Below, in pieces: positions 20,584-30,132 of a DNA stretch of 39,468 bases. Under the pieces are notes generated by a model. It saw only the letters and a list, made by a program, of their open reading frames with translations. It ran no database searches and was not told where the DNA came from. The position numbers and the translations under genes are program-made. Source of the DNA: Dehalococcoidales bacterium. Lineage in GTDB: Bacteria > Chloroflexota > Dehalococcoidia > Dehalococcoidales > RBG-16-60-22. How positions within the stretch are numbered: position 1 is the first letter of the stretch; each line of letters opens with the position of its first letter. The stretch is from positions 1-39,468 of the forward strand of contig JAFGHK010000082.1 of the NCBI GenBank assembly GCA_016930185.1, read 5' to 3'.

Positions 20584-20610
20584 TGGATTCCCAATCAGGT
20601 TGGGAATGAC
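20584..20610 (+). repeat. TGGATTCC..GGAATGAC palindrome, copy d (overlaps 3' end of ORF 20595-21335)
   Basis: TGG-ATTCCCAA-TCAGG-TTGGGAAT-GAC, perfect 8-bp arms. Confidence 0.85.
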
Positions 20611-21335
20611 GTTGAAGCGAGGTCGGCGGCGAGGACTTGAGAAACGCCCTTTTGCCGCCATTGTTTTTTCAGATAGTCTAAGGCCTTTTTAGTGTCGCTG
20701 GCGATGCGGGCTTTTTCACAGCGCTTAAGTCTAAATTTAAACAGCCAGTAGGTAAACTGCTTCATTTCGTCGATAGTAATGGAAAGCCGGTGGGGGTGCC
20801 TTTTTTCTTTCCTAAACTGCTTCAGCAGCTCGTCCCTTTCAATATCATAGATACGGCGATAGGCTTCATCGGAGGAATAGTCGCGGCGGTAGCCCCGCAC
20901 CCACATCTCCTTATTGACAGCCTCCTGGACGGCCAGCAACAGGGCTTCTTCAACAGTGACGCCGTAGAAGTAGTTGAGGTACTGGGCGTATTTCCGCTCG
21001 CCGATAAGCTCCTTGACCTCCGAGGCATTAAGCTCAAGCGGGGGGATTCCGTGAAAGAGGAGGTCGTCCCTTTCTTTTTCCGGCAGTAAGTCCGCAACCG
21101 TACCGCAGAGTCGCTCCGCCAGCAGAAGCCAGTCGAAAGCCTCGCCGTCGATGAGGTAAACGTAAGAGCGGTCGTTATACTCCTCCGACGCGCTGGACCA
21201 GAGCCCGACGGCGCCGAGAAGTGCAAGATACCAGTTTTTACCGGAGGCGAGGGACTCCTTGAGATAGCGAAGAGCCGAGGCGTCGCCGGGAGAGGCGGAT
21301 TCGGCGGGGATAAGAGGATTATCAACGGCGTTCAT
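20595..21335 (-). CDS. Hypothetical protein
   Basis: 246-aa ORF with protein-like composition; no family recognised; stop codon lies in the loop of palindrome d. Confidence 0.65.
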   Translation of the reverse strand: MNAVDNPLIPAESASPGDASALRYLKESLASGKNWYLALLGAVGLWSSASEEYNDRSYVYLIDGEAFDWLLLAERLCGTVADLLPEKERDDLLFHGIPPLELNASEVKELIGERKYAQYLNYFYGVTVEEALLLAVQEAVNKEMWVRGYRRDYSSDEAYRRIYDIERDELLKQFRKEKRHPHRLSITIDEMKQFTYWLFKFRLKRCEKARIASDTKKALDYLKKQWRQKGVSQVLAADLASTSFPT

Positions 21336-21372
21336 AGGCGTTAAAACCTCATGCTCTATTTAATTCTCCCTC

Positions 21373-21675
21373 TTATCCCTCCTTACGAAGGAGGGAGGAT
21401 GATTTTTCACCTTCTGCTCGTTCTGATTTAAGCCGTTCGTAGAAAGCGAGACTGCCGGTATTGACAAGCTCGGTGAGTTTTTTAATGATAGCCTCGCCAG
21501 CGCCGGGGACTTCTTTGAGACGGTCTTCCGCCACCAGTTTTGAGACAGGCTCCTTAAGCTCAAGGATAGAGCGGGCGACCTTCTCGTAGGCGCGGATTTT
21601 GAAGATATTGTCTTTCTTGAGCCGGAGCCTGGCGGCGATGTCTGAAAAGATGGCGGAGATTTGTTCGTTGGTCAT
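21373..21675 (-). CDS. Helix-hairpin-helix protein resembling the N-terminal domain of PolX-type DNA polymerases (possibly truncated)
   Basis: 'NEQISAIFSDIAARLRLKKDNIFKIRAYEKVARSILEL...LKEVPGAGEAIIKKLTELVNTGSLAFYERLKSE'; ends abruptly in a palindrome. Confidence 0.65.
   Translation of the reverse strand: MTNEQISAIFSDIAARLRLKKDNIFKIRAYEKVARSILELKEPVSKLVAEDRLKEVPGAGEAIIKKLTELVNTGSLAFYERLKSERAEGEKSSSLLRKEG
21376..21396. repeat. Palindrome TCCCTCCTT-ACG-AAGGAGGGA
   Basis: 9-bp perfect arms, at the 3' end of the PolX-like ORF. Confidence 0.85.
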
Positions 21676-21736
21676 GGGGTACCCCTTTGGTTCTTCCCTA
21701 TGAATAGATAATGACTACCTTTTCTAAACTTACTTT

Positions 21737-21937
21737 TTATGTTGTGTTTGCAGGGGCTGCTATCTCGTAACCTTCCTGTTCAAACAACTCAACTAAACAT
21801 TCGGCACAAAGTCCTCGTTCATTATCCTTATACATTTCATCAGCGGTTTCTTGGCTGTCGGCAACAAAATACACGGTATGTGCGGGCCAATTACAACCGC
21901 CGCACTTTTCACCATGTCCGACCTCATATATCTTCAT
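21737..21937 (-). CDS. Small Cys-rich (zinc-binding-like) protein
   Basis: MKIYEVGHGEKCGGCNWPAHTVYFVADSQETADEMYKDNERGLCAECLVELFEQEG; two CxxC; start taken at the ATG just after the upstream ORF stop. Confidence 0.55.
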   Translation of the reverse strand: MKIYEVGHGEKCGGCNWPAHTVYFVADSQETADEMYKDNERGLCAECLVELFEQEGYEIAAPANTT

Positions 21938-21941
21938 CTTC

Positions 21942-22757
21942 TTATATCCCCAACTCCTTTTCAAGATCAAAATACGACTTTTTACGTTTGTATAGTTCTT
22001 TGACCTTTTCCAGTTCGATAAATTTTATATGCTTGTCAATTTCGTGAAAAGTGCCAGAAAGTAAACCTTCAGCTTTACCGAAGTCTTTTTTAGTAGCGAT
22101 GAGGAAAATATGGCTATTCCACAAATCAAAAGCATGTTTTAATTTACCTAAAGCGTGGTAAATATCTCCACCAACCTGAACTTCGAATACGTACGTCGGT
22201 ACTGAATTTGCTACTCTTCGCCAAACGACATCTATTTTACCAATATCAAATGAATATTCTGTTTCCGAAAGAAAATTCTGAAGCTTGCCAATCTCTACTA
22301 ATTTTTGCTTGGTGTTATCATGTAAAGAAAGGGCTTCGTCACCATTCAGAATTGGAGCAGGGAGTATATTAGAAATCATTTGTTGGCCAAATTCTGGTTC
22401 AACAGGATGGAAACCTATTCCTACCTTAAGTTTTAGAGCATCAGAAGTTATACGTTTTGCGCTCCATTCATCTGGGGGAAAGCAATAAGTTACATCGAAT
22501 TCAAAGCGCAGTGGCCATCTTACTTTTCCTTCAGCAATTTCTTGAGGCCAAAGTGGTTTATCTTGTTTGAACTTGGTCTTTACTGTGCCGAATCCTACTA
22601 GACCACTAACTGGCTTCGTAATATAAATCAAGATGACATCTTTCTCAGCAAGTTCATTCCAAAAATGCTGTTGTTTTGTTACGAGTCCCCAGGTATTACC
22701 ATGAGCAAAAGCAGTATTCCATTGTTCCGGGGCACCAACGGTAAGCCAGTAATTCAT
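21942..22757 (-). CDS. EVE/PUA-like domain fused to a PD-(D/E)XK-like nuclease domain (putative)
   Basis: N-term 'MNYWLTVGAPEQW...LAEKDVILIYITKPVSGLVGFGTVKT' EVE-like; C-term 'IGKIDVVWRRVANSVPTYVFEVQVGGDIYHALGKLKHAFDLW' (D-X(n)-E-X-Q); SD GGAGGTG upstream. Confidence 0.55.
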   Translation of the reverse strand: MNYWLTVGAPEQWNTAFAHGNTWGLVTKQQHFWNELAEKDVILIYITKPVSGLVGFGTVKTKFKQDKPLWPQEIAEGKVRWPLRFEFDVTYCFPPDEWSAKRITSDALKLKVGIGFHPVEPEFGQQMISNILPAPILNGDEALSLHDNTKQKLVEIGKLQNFLSETEYSFDIGKIDVVWRRVANSVPTYVFEVQVGGDIYHALGKLKHAFDLWNSHIFLIATKKDFGKAEGLLSGTFHEIDKHIKFIELEKVKELYKRKKSYFDLEKELGI

Positions 22758-22782
22758 AACTTCACCTCCTATTCTGCCTCCT

Positions 22783-22974
22783 CTACCCTATTTCAGCTAC
22801 GCCGTCCCAGCAACCTTTATGGCAGACAAAATAGATTTGCTCGTAGTTTAAACCTATTAATTCATTGGAATGTACTATTTTACCATCGGAAACAGCAAAT
22901 ACTTTTTGATTTTTTCTAATCGGTTTACCGCATTTATCGCATGTTCTGACACATAAAAGAGCATCTTCTGTCAT
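22783..22974 (-). CDS. Small Cys-rich (zinc-finger-like) protein
   Basis: 'CVRTCDKCGKPIRKNQKVFAVSDGKIVHSNELIGLNYEQIYFVCHKGCWDG'; SD GGGAGGTG upstream. Confidence 0.55.
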   Translation of the reverse strand: MTEDALLCVRTCDKCGKPIRKNQKVFAVSDGKIVHSNELIGLNYEQIYFVCHKGCWDGVAEIG

Positions 22975-22986
22975 AATTCACCTCCC

Positions 22987-25779
22987 TTATCTTCCGCAGC
23001 AGTGCTTGTATTTTTTACCGGAGCCGCAGGGGCAGGGGTCGTTGCGGCCTATTTTTTTACCGGCGACCCTGGCGGGGGCGCGGGGCTTAGTATCGCCTTT
23101 TGAGCCCACATCAGCCTGGGCCATGGGGGACTGGGGCGGTTTTTCGCCGCGCTGGGCGAGGCCGACGTGAAAGATGACATTGGCTATTTCGTGCTGGATG
23201 TTCTCTTTTAGCTCTCCAAACTTCTGGTGACCGGACATTTTATACGCATCTGCCGATTTCACCTGACGGAGAGTCTGCCACCCCGCTTGAAGTCGCTCGT
23301 GCTCCATAGCGGTAAGGTGCTCCACCCAGAGTCGGTCAATGACCTGGAGCATGACGAGCCGCTCCAGCAGCTTCGATTTTTCCGGGCCGAGGTCTTTTTC
23401 CCGCTGCTCGTAGAGGGCAACGGAAAGCTCGACGAGCTTCTTCTCGATATCCTTCTCACCCATGCCCTCAAGGGCTTTAGCACTGACATCACGGGGGAGG
23501 GGCATGATACGGCTGACGTCCTTAAGCATGGCGGTGATATCGCCGTCCTCACCGAACTGTTCGCGGGGGTAAGCGGCAATCACGCCGTCGATTTCGTTAC
23601 GCACGTACTCCAGGATATTAGACTTTAGGTCAGCGCCGGAGAGGATTTTACGTCGCTCCTCGTAGATAAGCTCGCGGTGCTTGTTGACGACGTCGTCGTA
23701 CTCCACCAAATTCTTACGAATATCAAAGTGATAGCCCTCGACGCGCTTCTGGACATCTGTAATCATGCCGGTAATCATCTTGTGCTCGATTGGGGTGTCT
23801 TCATCCATGCCGATCCAGCCCATGACGGTCTTAAGCCGGTCACCGCCGAAACGACGCATGATATCATCTTCTAAAGAAATATAGAAGCGCGAATAACCGG
23901 GGTCGCCCTGGCGTCCGGCACGACCGCGCAGCTGGTTATCAATACGGCGGGCTTCGTGGCGCTCCGTGCCGACGATGTGGAGTCCGCCCAGTCCGATGAT
24001 TTTATCATGCTGCTTCTGCCACTCGGCGAGGTCTTTCTCATACTGCTGGAGGGCGGCGGGGTCACCAGAATCAGGCTTTTCCGGCCTGCGGCCGCCCAGC
24101 ACGATATCCACACCGCGGCCGGCCATGTTGGTAGCGACAGTCACCATGCCGGTCCGGCCGGCATTGGCGATGATTTCACCCTCGCTGGTATGCTCCTTGG
24201 CGTTAAGGACCTGGCAAGTTATGCCCTGCCGCTTGAGCATACCGCTTAAAAGCTCCGATTTCTCAATAGAGACGGTGCCGATGAGTACGGGAATGCCTTC
24301 TTCATGGAAATGCTTGATATCGCGGGTCACGGCCCGGAACTTGCCCTCCTCCGTCTTATAAATAAAGTCGGGGTTGTCTTCACGTACCATAGGTTTATGG
24401 GTGGGGACTTCCGTGACTTCCAGCTTATAAATTTTATAGAACTCTTCCGCCTCGGTGGAGGCGGTACCGGTCATGCCGGCCAGTTTTTCATACATGCGGA
24501 AGTAGTTCTGGATGGTAACGGTGGCGTAGGTCATGGACTCGCGCTGGACTTTAACATGCTCCTTGGCCTCGATGGCCTGGTGCAGGCCTTCCGAGTAACG
24601 CCGGCCGTACATCTTACGCCCGGTAAACTCATCGACGATGACGATTTCGCCGTTATTCTCAACGACATACTGGCGGTCGCGATGATAGAGAGCGTGGGCG
24701 TTAAGGGCCTGCCGGAACACATTTTGTATATCGTTAAATTTCCTGGCTTCTTCGAAACTCAAGTCCTTGGGCGTCTCCCCGCCGAAAAGCTCATCCGCCC
24801 TCATGCGGAAAGCTCGGGCCAGCTTTTCCTGACCGCGCGCCGTAGGCTCAACGTAGTGGTCTTTTTCATAGGCTATATAGTCGACGGTCTTTTTCAGGTT
24901 CTCCAGCTCTTCTTTTTCCTGGTAATTGTGCGATTTGGGCTCATAAGGCAGTACTTTTTTCGCCATGCGGGCGACGACGTCATTAACGGCTTTATAAATC
25001 TGCCCGGAGTCCTCCGCCTGGCCGCTGATGATAAGGGGTGTACGGGCTTCATCAATTAAGAGGTTATCCACCTCGTCGACGATGGCATAGTACAAAGGAC
25101 GCTGCACGCACTGCGAGAGGTCGACGACCATGTTATCCCTCAAGAAATCGAAGCCGAACTCGGAGGAGGTCCCGTAAGTAATATCAGCCTGATATGCCTC
25201 CGCCCGGGAAATGGTGCGGAAGTGGCGCCAGATATCATTTTCCTTGCCGGAGTCAAAAGAGGGGTCGTAAAGGCGGGCGGGTGTACGGTCAGTGTCATCC
25301 TTTTGCATCGGATAGATGCTGGCGACGGAAACATCCAGAGCGTGATAGATAGGCCCCATCCAGTAGGGGTCACGCCTGGCAAGGTAATCGTTGACGGTGA
25401 CGAGATGAGCGCCGTAGCCGGCCAGCGAGTTAAGGTAAAGGGGAAGGGTGGCGACTAAAGTCTTGCCTTCGCCGGTCTTCATCTCGGCGATTTTGCCCTG
25501 ATGTAAAGTAACGCCGCCTAAAAGCTGGACATCATAGTGGCGCTGGCCAAGGGTGCGGCGGGCGGCCTCGCGGACGGCGGCGAAAGCCTCGGGTAGAAGG
25601 TCATCCAGCGATTCGCCTCCCTCATAGCGCTTTTTAAATTCGGCGGTCTTGGCCTTGAGAGCATCGTCGGAAAGCGCCTCGAACTCCGGCTCCAGAGCAT
25701 TTATCTCATCGACATAGGGGCGGAGTCGCTTAAGTTCCTTTTCATTGGAATCGAACAGTTTACCGAATAGTTTAACCAT
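22987..25779 (-). CDS. secA: Preprotein translocase ATPase SecA
   Basis: 'MKTGEGKTLVATLPLYLNSL', 'TYGTSSEFGFDFLRDNM', 'ATNMAGRGVDIVLGG', SEC-C 'GRNDPCPCGSGKKYKHCCGR'; ATG 25779 preferred. Confidence 0.97.
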   Translation of the reverse strand: MVKLFGKLFDSNEKELKRLRPYVDEINALEPEFEALSDDALKAKTAEFKKRYEGGESLDDLLPEAFAAVREAARRTLGQRHYDVQLLGGVTLHQGKIAEMKTGEGKTLVATLPLYLNSLAGYGAHLVTVNDYLARRDPYWMGPIYHALDVSVASIYPMQKDDTDRTPARLYDPSFDSGKENDIWRHFRTISRAEAYQADITYGTSSEFGFDFLRDNMVVDLSQCVQRPLYYAIVDEVDNLLIDEARTPLIISGQAEDSGQIYKAVNDVVARMAKKVLPYEPKSHNYQEKEELENLKKTVDYIAYEKDHYVEPTARGQEKLARAFRMRADELFGGETPKDLSFEEARKFNDIQNVFRQALNAHALYHRDRQYVVENNGEIVIVDEFTGRKMYGRRYSEGLHQAIEAKEHVKVQRESMTYATVTIQNYFRMYEKLAGMTGTASTEAEEFYKIYKLEVTEVPTHKPMVREDNPDFIYKTEEGKFRAVTRDIKHFHEEGIPVLIGTVSIEKSELLSGMLKRQGITCQVLNAKEHTSEGEIIANAGRTGMVTVATNMAGRGVDIVLGGRRPEKPDSGDPAALQQYEKDLAEWQKQHDKIIGLGGLHIVGTERHEARRIDNQLRGRAGRQGDPGYSRFYISLEDDIMRRFGGDRLKTVMGWIGMDEDTPIEHKMITGMITDVQKRVEGYHFDIRKNLVEYDDVVNKHRELIYEERRKILSGADLKSNILEYVRNEIDGVIAAYPREQFGEDGDITAMLKDVSRIMPLPRDVSAKALEGMGEKDIEKKLVELSVALYEQREKDLGPEKSKLLERLVMLQVIDRLWVEHLTAMEHERLQAGWQTLRQVKSADAYKMSGHQKFGELKENIQHEIANVIFHVGLAQRGEKPPQSPMAQADVGSKGDTKPRAPARVAGKKIGRNDPCPCGSGKKYKHCCGR

Positions 25780-25984
25780 GATTATCACTCACAATCAGCT
25801 CTTTAGCTTTATCTGCGAGGGATTCCAGGACCATTATCTTGACCTCGCTCATGCCGTCGATGGTAAACAGGTGCACCGAAGGAGCGGCGTTGGACTTGAG
25901 GAAGCAGGGGATATCATAGCTTTCCAGGAGGCCTTTGATTACCTGCGCCTCCATTTCATTGCGGGCGTGATATACTTCTACCAT
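25772..25984 (-). CDS. DUF2007-like small protein
   Basis: 'MVEVYHARNEMEAQVIKGLLESYDIPCFLKSN...VKIMVLESLADKAKELI'; overlaps the secA start. Confidence 0.65.
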   Translation of the reverse strand: MVEVYHARNEMEAQVIKGLLESYDIPCFLKSNAAPSVHLFTIDGMSEVKIMVLESLADKAKELIVSDNHG

Positions 25985-25991
25985 TTTCTCA

Positions 25992-26933
25992 TTACTTTTC
26001 AAACATGGCTCCTATTGACTGGCCGGTGTGGATACGCTTGATAGCCTCGCCAAGGAGGGGAGCGATGGATAAAACGGTTAATTTATCCGAAATTTTCCCG
26101 TCCTTGACCGGGACGGTATTGGTGACGACGACCTTTTTTACCTGGCTGGCCGCGATTCTATCCACGGCCGGGCCGGAGAAGATGGGATGTGTACAGCAGG
26201 CATAGACCTCGCGGGCGCCTTTATCCACCAGCGTGGCAATAACCCCAACGAGCGATCCGGCGGTATCAATTTCATCGTCCACGATAAGGGCGGTCTTTCC
26301 TTTGACCTCACCGATAACATTCAATGTTTCTGTTTTATCAATATTGCCGATACGTCTTTTTTCCATGATAGCCAGGGGGTGATTGAGTCGGGAAGCTACA
26401 TCCCGGGCTCGCTTGGTGGCGCCGATGTCCGCCGCCACCACCACCAGGTCACTAAATTCGGTCTTCTTAAAATAATCGCTCAAGAGATAAACAGCGGTCA
26501 ATTCATCCACCGGAATATTGAAAAATCCCTGTATCTGGGCGGCATGAAGGTCCACGGTGAGGACGCGGCTGGCGCCGGCCACGGTAAGCAGGTCGGCGAA
26601 CAGCCTGGCGGTAATGGGGACGCGGGGCTGGTCTTTTCTATCGCTGCGTCCGTAGCCGTAATAAGGTATGACGGCGGTGATGCGCTTGGCCGAGGCGCGC
26701 TTGAAGGCGTCTATCATAATAAGGAGTTCCATCAGATTGGAGTTAACCGGGGTCGAAATGGGCTGGACGATAAAGACGTCCATTTCCCTGACATTTTCCA
26801 GAATACGGACGAAGGTGTTTTCGTTGCTGAAGTGCATGACCTCGCAACTGCCGACGGGCAGGCCTAAATACTTTGTGATTTCCCCGACTAACTGGGGATG
26901 AGCATTACCGCTGAACACCTTAAGCTCGTCCAT
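25992..26933 (-). CDS. prs: Ribose-phosphate pyrophosphokinase
   Basis: 'YYGYGRSDRKDQPRVPITARLFADLL', 'VVAADIGATKRARDVASRL', 'ALIVDDEIDTAGSLVGV'. Confidence 0.96.
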   Translation of the reverse strand: MDELKVFSGNAHPQLVGEITKYLGLPVGSCEVMHFSNENTFVRILENVREMDVFIVQPISTPVNSNLMELLIMIDAFKRASAKRITAVIPYYGYGRSDRKDQPRVPITARLFADLLTVAGASRVLTVDLHAAQIQGFFNIPVDELTAVYLLSDYFKKTEFSDLVVVAADIGATKRARDVASRLNHPLAIMEKRRIGNIDKTETLNVIGEVKGKTALIVDDEIDTAGSLVGVIATLVDKGAREVYACCTHPIFSGPAVDRIAASQVKKVVVTNTVPVKDGKISDKLTVLSIAPLLGEAIKRIHTGQSIGAMFEK

Positions 26934-27120
26934 TAGTGAAAATCTCCTCTCTTTCTCACGAGTTTTTCCGCATTTTCATTATAGCACGATTGGAGCGCAA
27001 GCTCATCCTTTTTTTACGAGAGGAAAATCACAAATTCCAAGATATGCCGATTTCATACGGCATCACGTATGAGTAAAGGAATCGGGACAAGCACCAAAAT
27101 GAGGAGAAGAAAAACTTGAG

Positions 27121-27609
27121 TTAGATTAACATATCCCGCAGGGTCTTGAGGTTGACGACGTCTTCCTTGTTGTACTCGCAGAGTTTTTCGAGGGCATCAA
27201 GGTCAAAGGAATCAACGTATTTCCACCAGAGCTTGACGGCTTCCCAGCCGTTCATGTCCGGCAGACGGCGCGTAATGCCGACCTGCCTCTCCACGCCTTT
27301 GAGTCCGCCGCGCAGGTTTTTACTCCAACAATCGTACATGAGGTCACGGTGGTGAAACATCTGCGCCAGATTGATACCGAACTGGGAATGAATAAAGGGC
27401 AGGTCGAAGCGGCTGCCATTATATGTGTAGATGATATCCACGCCTTCAAGGGCTTCCAGGATAGCTTGGGCGGTAATATCACGTCCGACGAACTGGACGA
27501 ATTCAGTCTGGTCGCCGCAACAGAGATAGATGCCGACGACGGTGATTTCACTGGCGCCGTAAATCAGGCCAGTAGTCTCGATATCAAGATAGGCTTCGGT
27601 TACAGACAT
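27121..27609 (-). CDS. Ribonuclease H-like / DEDD exonuclease-like protein (YprB-type)
   Basis: 'AYLDIETTGL', 'IYTYNGSRFDLPFI', 'LEKLCEYNKEDVVNLKTL'. Confidence 0.8.
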   Translation of the reverse strand: MSVTEAYLDIETTGLIYGASEITVVGIYLCCGDQTEFVQFVGRDITAQAILEALEGVDIIYTYNGSRFDLPFIHSQFGINLAQMFHHRDLMYDCWSKNLRGGLKGVERQVGITRRLPDMNGWEAVKLWWKYVDSFDLDALEKLCEYNKEDVVNLKTLRDMLI

Positions 27610-27621
27610 GAGCGCTGTTAT

Positions 27622-28545
27622 TTAGGGCGGGCACTTGGCGCAAATGGAGCGGAAGAGGGTGGTGCTTAAGTAGCGGTCGCCGCGGTCGGGCAAAATTACA
27701 ACTATGTTGCCTTTCTTCATCTTTTTAGCGACTTCCAGAGCACCGACAACGGCAGCGCCGCTGGACATACCGGTGAAAAGTCCCTCCCGAACGGCCATCA
27801 TCCGGGTGGTCTCAAAGGCAATACCGTCCTCGACAGTAATTTTTTCATCGTAGATTTCAGGATTGAAGATACCGGGTACAACGCTCTCGTGCATATTCTT
27901 AAGCCCCTGAATGGTATGCCCGAGAGTAGGTTCAACAGCAACTATTTTGATACCCGGCACTTTTTCCCGAAGATACCTGCCGGTACCCATCAAGGTACCA
28001 GTAGTACCGATGGCGCAAATAAAAACGTCGATTTTGCCCTTCATCTGTTTGAGAATCTCGGGGCCGGTGGTCTCGTAATGAGAGAGGACATTATTGGGGT
28101 TATCGAACTGGTTGGGCATATAGTACTTATCGGGCTCGTTTTTCAGGGCCTCCCAAGCGCAGCGGATGGAGCCATCGACACCCTCCCTGGCGGGCGTAAG
28201 TACAACCTCAGCGCCGAAAGCCTGGAGGATGAGCTGCCTTTCAACGCTGACGCATTCCGGCATGAAAAGCTTGACCTTATAGCCTTTAGCGGCGCCAATC
28301 ATAGCGATGGCGATGCCGGTATTGCCGGAGGTGGGCTCGATGATGGTCTTTTCTCTGGTCAGTTCACCGGACTTTTCCGCCATCGTGATCATATAGAGGG
28401 CGGGGCGGTCTTTAACGGAGCCGCCGGGGTTGCTGCCCTCAAGTTTGGCATAGATTTTAACGCCAGCGACCCCATTAAGATTAGTCATCTGCACCAGTGG
28501 GGTGCTGCCGATAGCGCTAAGGACGTTAATATTGCTGTTTTTCAT
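27622..28545 (-). CDS. cysK: PLP-dependent cysteine synthase
   Basis: 'IGSTPLVQM', 'KLEGSNPGGSVKDRPAL', 'EPTSGNTGIAIA', 'GTTGTLMGTGRYL'. Confidence 0.92.
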   Translation of the reverse strand: MKNSNINVLSAIGSTPLVQMTNLNGVAGVKIYAKLEGSNPGGSVKDRPALYMITMAEKSGELTREKTIIEPTSGNTGIAIAMIGAAKGYKVKLFMPECVSVERQLILQAFGAEVVLTPAREGVDGSIRCAWEALKNEPDKYYMPNQFDNPNNVLSHYETTGPEILKQMKGKIDVFICAIGTTGTLMGTGRYLREKVPGIKIVAVEPTLGHTIQGLKNMHESVVPGIFNPEIYDEKITVEDGIAFETTRMMAVREGLFTGMSSGAAVVGALEVAKKMKKGNIVVILPDRGDRYLSTTLFRSICAKCPP

Positions 28546-28586
28546 GTGAATTCACCTAATAGAAATTATATCACTTTAAAGGCAGG

Positions 28587-29831
28587 TCAATCATCAATGC
28601 CAGGGACAGGGAAGCGGCGGCATATTTCCGCCACCTGCTGCCTGACTTCTTCAATTACTTTTTCTTTATCAATATTCCTGATGACTTTTACAATAAGGTC
28701 GGCAATCTGCTGCATTTCTTCTTTACTAAAGCCGCGGGCGGTGGCCGCAGGAGTGCCAAGCCTGATACCACTGGTCACAGCCGGAGGCCGGGTATCGAAA
28801 GGAATGGTGTTTTTATTAGTGATAATACCGGCGGCATCAAGGGCTTTTTCCGCCTGCTTGCCGGTAACGCCGAAAGCAGAAAGGTCAACGAGGACAAGGT
28901 GGTTATCCGTCCCACCGGAGACGAGGCGGAGTCCCTGCTTTTGCAGTTGGGCGGCCATGGCGCGGGCATTTTCCAGAATCGCCTTCTGATAGTCAACAAA
29001 GGACGGCTGCATGGCCTCGTGGAGGGCGACCGCCTTGCCGGCGACGGCGTGCATCAGGGGCTTGCCCTGCGCTTCCGGGAACACCGCGGAGTCGATAGCC
29101 CTTGCATATTCCTGCTTACAGAGTATCAAACCGCCGCTGGTACCGCGCAGGGTCTTGTGCGTGGTGGTGGTGACGACATCTGCATAGGGGACGGGGGTGG
29201 GGTGCAAACCGACGGCGACCAACCCACATATGTGGGCCATGTCTACCATCAACTTAGCACCAACGGAGTCGGCGATACGCCGGAACCTCTCGAAGTCGAT
29301 AATGCGGGGGTAGGCGGTGTATCCGGCAAGGATTACCTTCGGCTTGTGCTCTTTAGCCAGTTTTTCCACTTCCGGGAAGTCGATACGTTCTGTCTCACGG
29401 TTGACATGATAATGGACGAATTTATACGACCGACCGGAAAATGTAACCGGCGAACCGTGAGTAAGATGGCCGCCATGGGCGAGGTCCATCGCCATGATGG
29501 TGTCGCCATAGTCCAGCAGGGCAAAATAGGCCGCCATATTAGCCGCCGAGCCGGAGTGTGGCTGGACATTAGCGTGGTCGGCTTTGAAAAGCTCTTTAGC
29601 GCGCTTGATAGCCAGCTTTTCGATGGTGTCCACATTTTCACAGCCGCCGTAGTAGCGATTACCGGGATAGCCCTCGGCGTACTTATAGGTCAGGAAAGAG
29701 CCCTGGGCCTCCAGCACCGCCCGGCTGGTGTAATTTTCCGAGGCGATAAGGTTGACGGTCTCCTTCTGGCGCTTTGCTTCGCACTCGATAGCCTTGCTTA
29801 TTTCAGGGTCAGACCGACTTAAGAAACTCAT
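28587..29831 (-). CDS. glyA: Serine hydroxymethyltransferase
   Basis: '[19 protein letters not shown]', '[18 protein letters not shown]', '[20 protein letters not shown]'. Confidence 0.97.
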   Translation of the reverse strand: MSFLSRSDPEISKAIECEAKRQKETVNLIASENYTSRAVLEAQGSFLTYKYAEGYPGNRYYGGCENVDTIEKLAIKRAKELFKADHANVQPHSGSAANMAAYFALLDYGDTIMAMDLAHGGHLTHGSPVTFSGRSYKFVHYHVNRETERIDFPEVEKLAKEHKPKVILAGYTAYPRIIDFERFRRIADSVGAKLMVDMAHICGLVAVGLHPTPVPYADVVTTTTHKTLRGTSGGLILCKQEYARAIDSAVFPEAQGKPLMHAVAGKAVALHEAMQPSFVDYQKAILENARAMAAQLQKQGLRLVSGGTDNHLVLVDLSAFGVTGKQAEKALDAAGIITNKNTIPFDTRPPAVTSGIRLGTPAATARGFSKEEMQQIADLIVKVIRNIDKEKVIEEVRQQVAEICRRFPVPGIDD

Positions 29832-29949
29832 TGAAGCGCTCTCCTTAAGATGGGGGCAAACATCTACTTAAGTCTATAATAGGGGGAAAAGGGGTGTCAA
29901 TTCGAAAAAAGTAAAAGTCAAAGGTCACGAGACATAGTACTAACAAGGC

Positions 29950-29978
29950 TTGACAAACCATATACTCGTTCTTATAAT
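29950..29978 (+). promoter_or_regulatory. Consensus sigma70 promoter TTGACA-N17-TATAAT upstream of pyrG
   Basis: -35 29950-29955, 17-nt spacer, -10 29973-29978. Confidence 0.8.
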
Positions 29979-30132
29979 TAAAAGAAACCCCCACCCGACG
30001 CGACAGTGTATCTCTATTTTTATAGTTATAAATACTTATCGCAGAGGCACTGTATTACCGAATCCCAAGATGATTTCCTGCACAATTCCCCGGGATAACA
30101 CTGGAATAATTCCAGGTTTATCATAAATTAGT

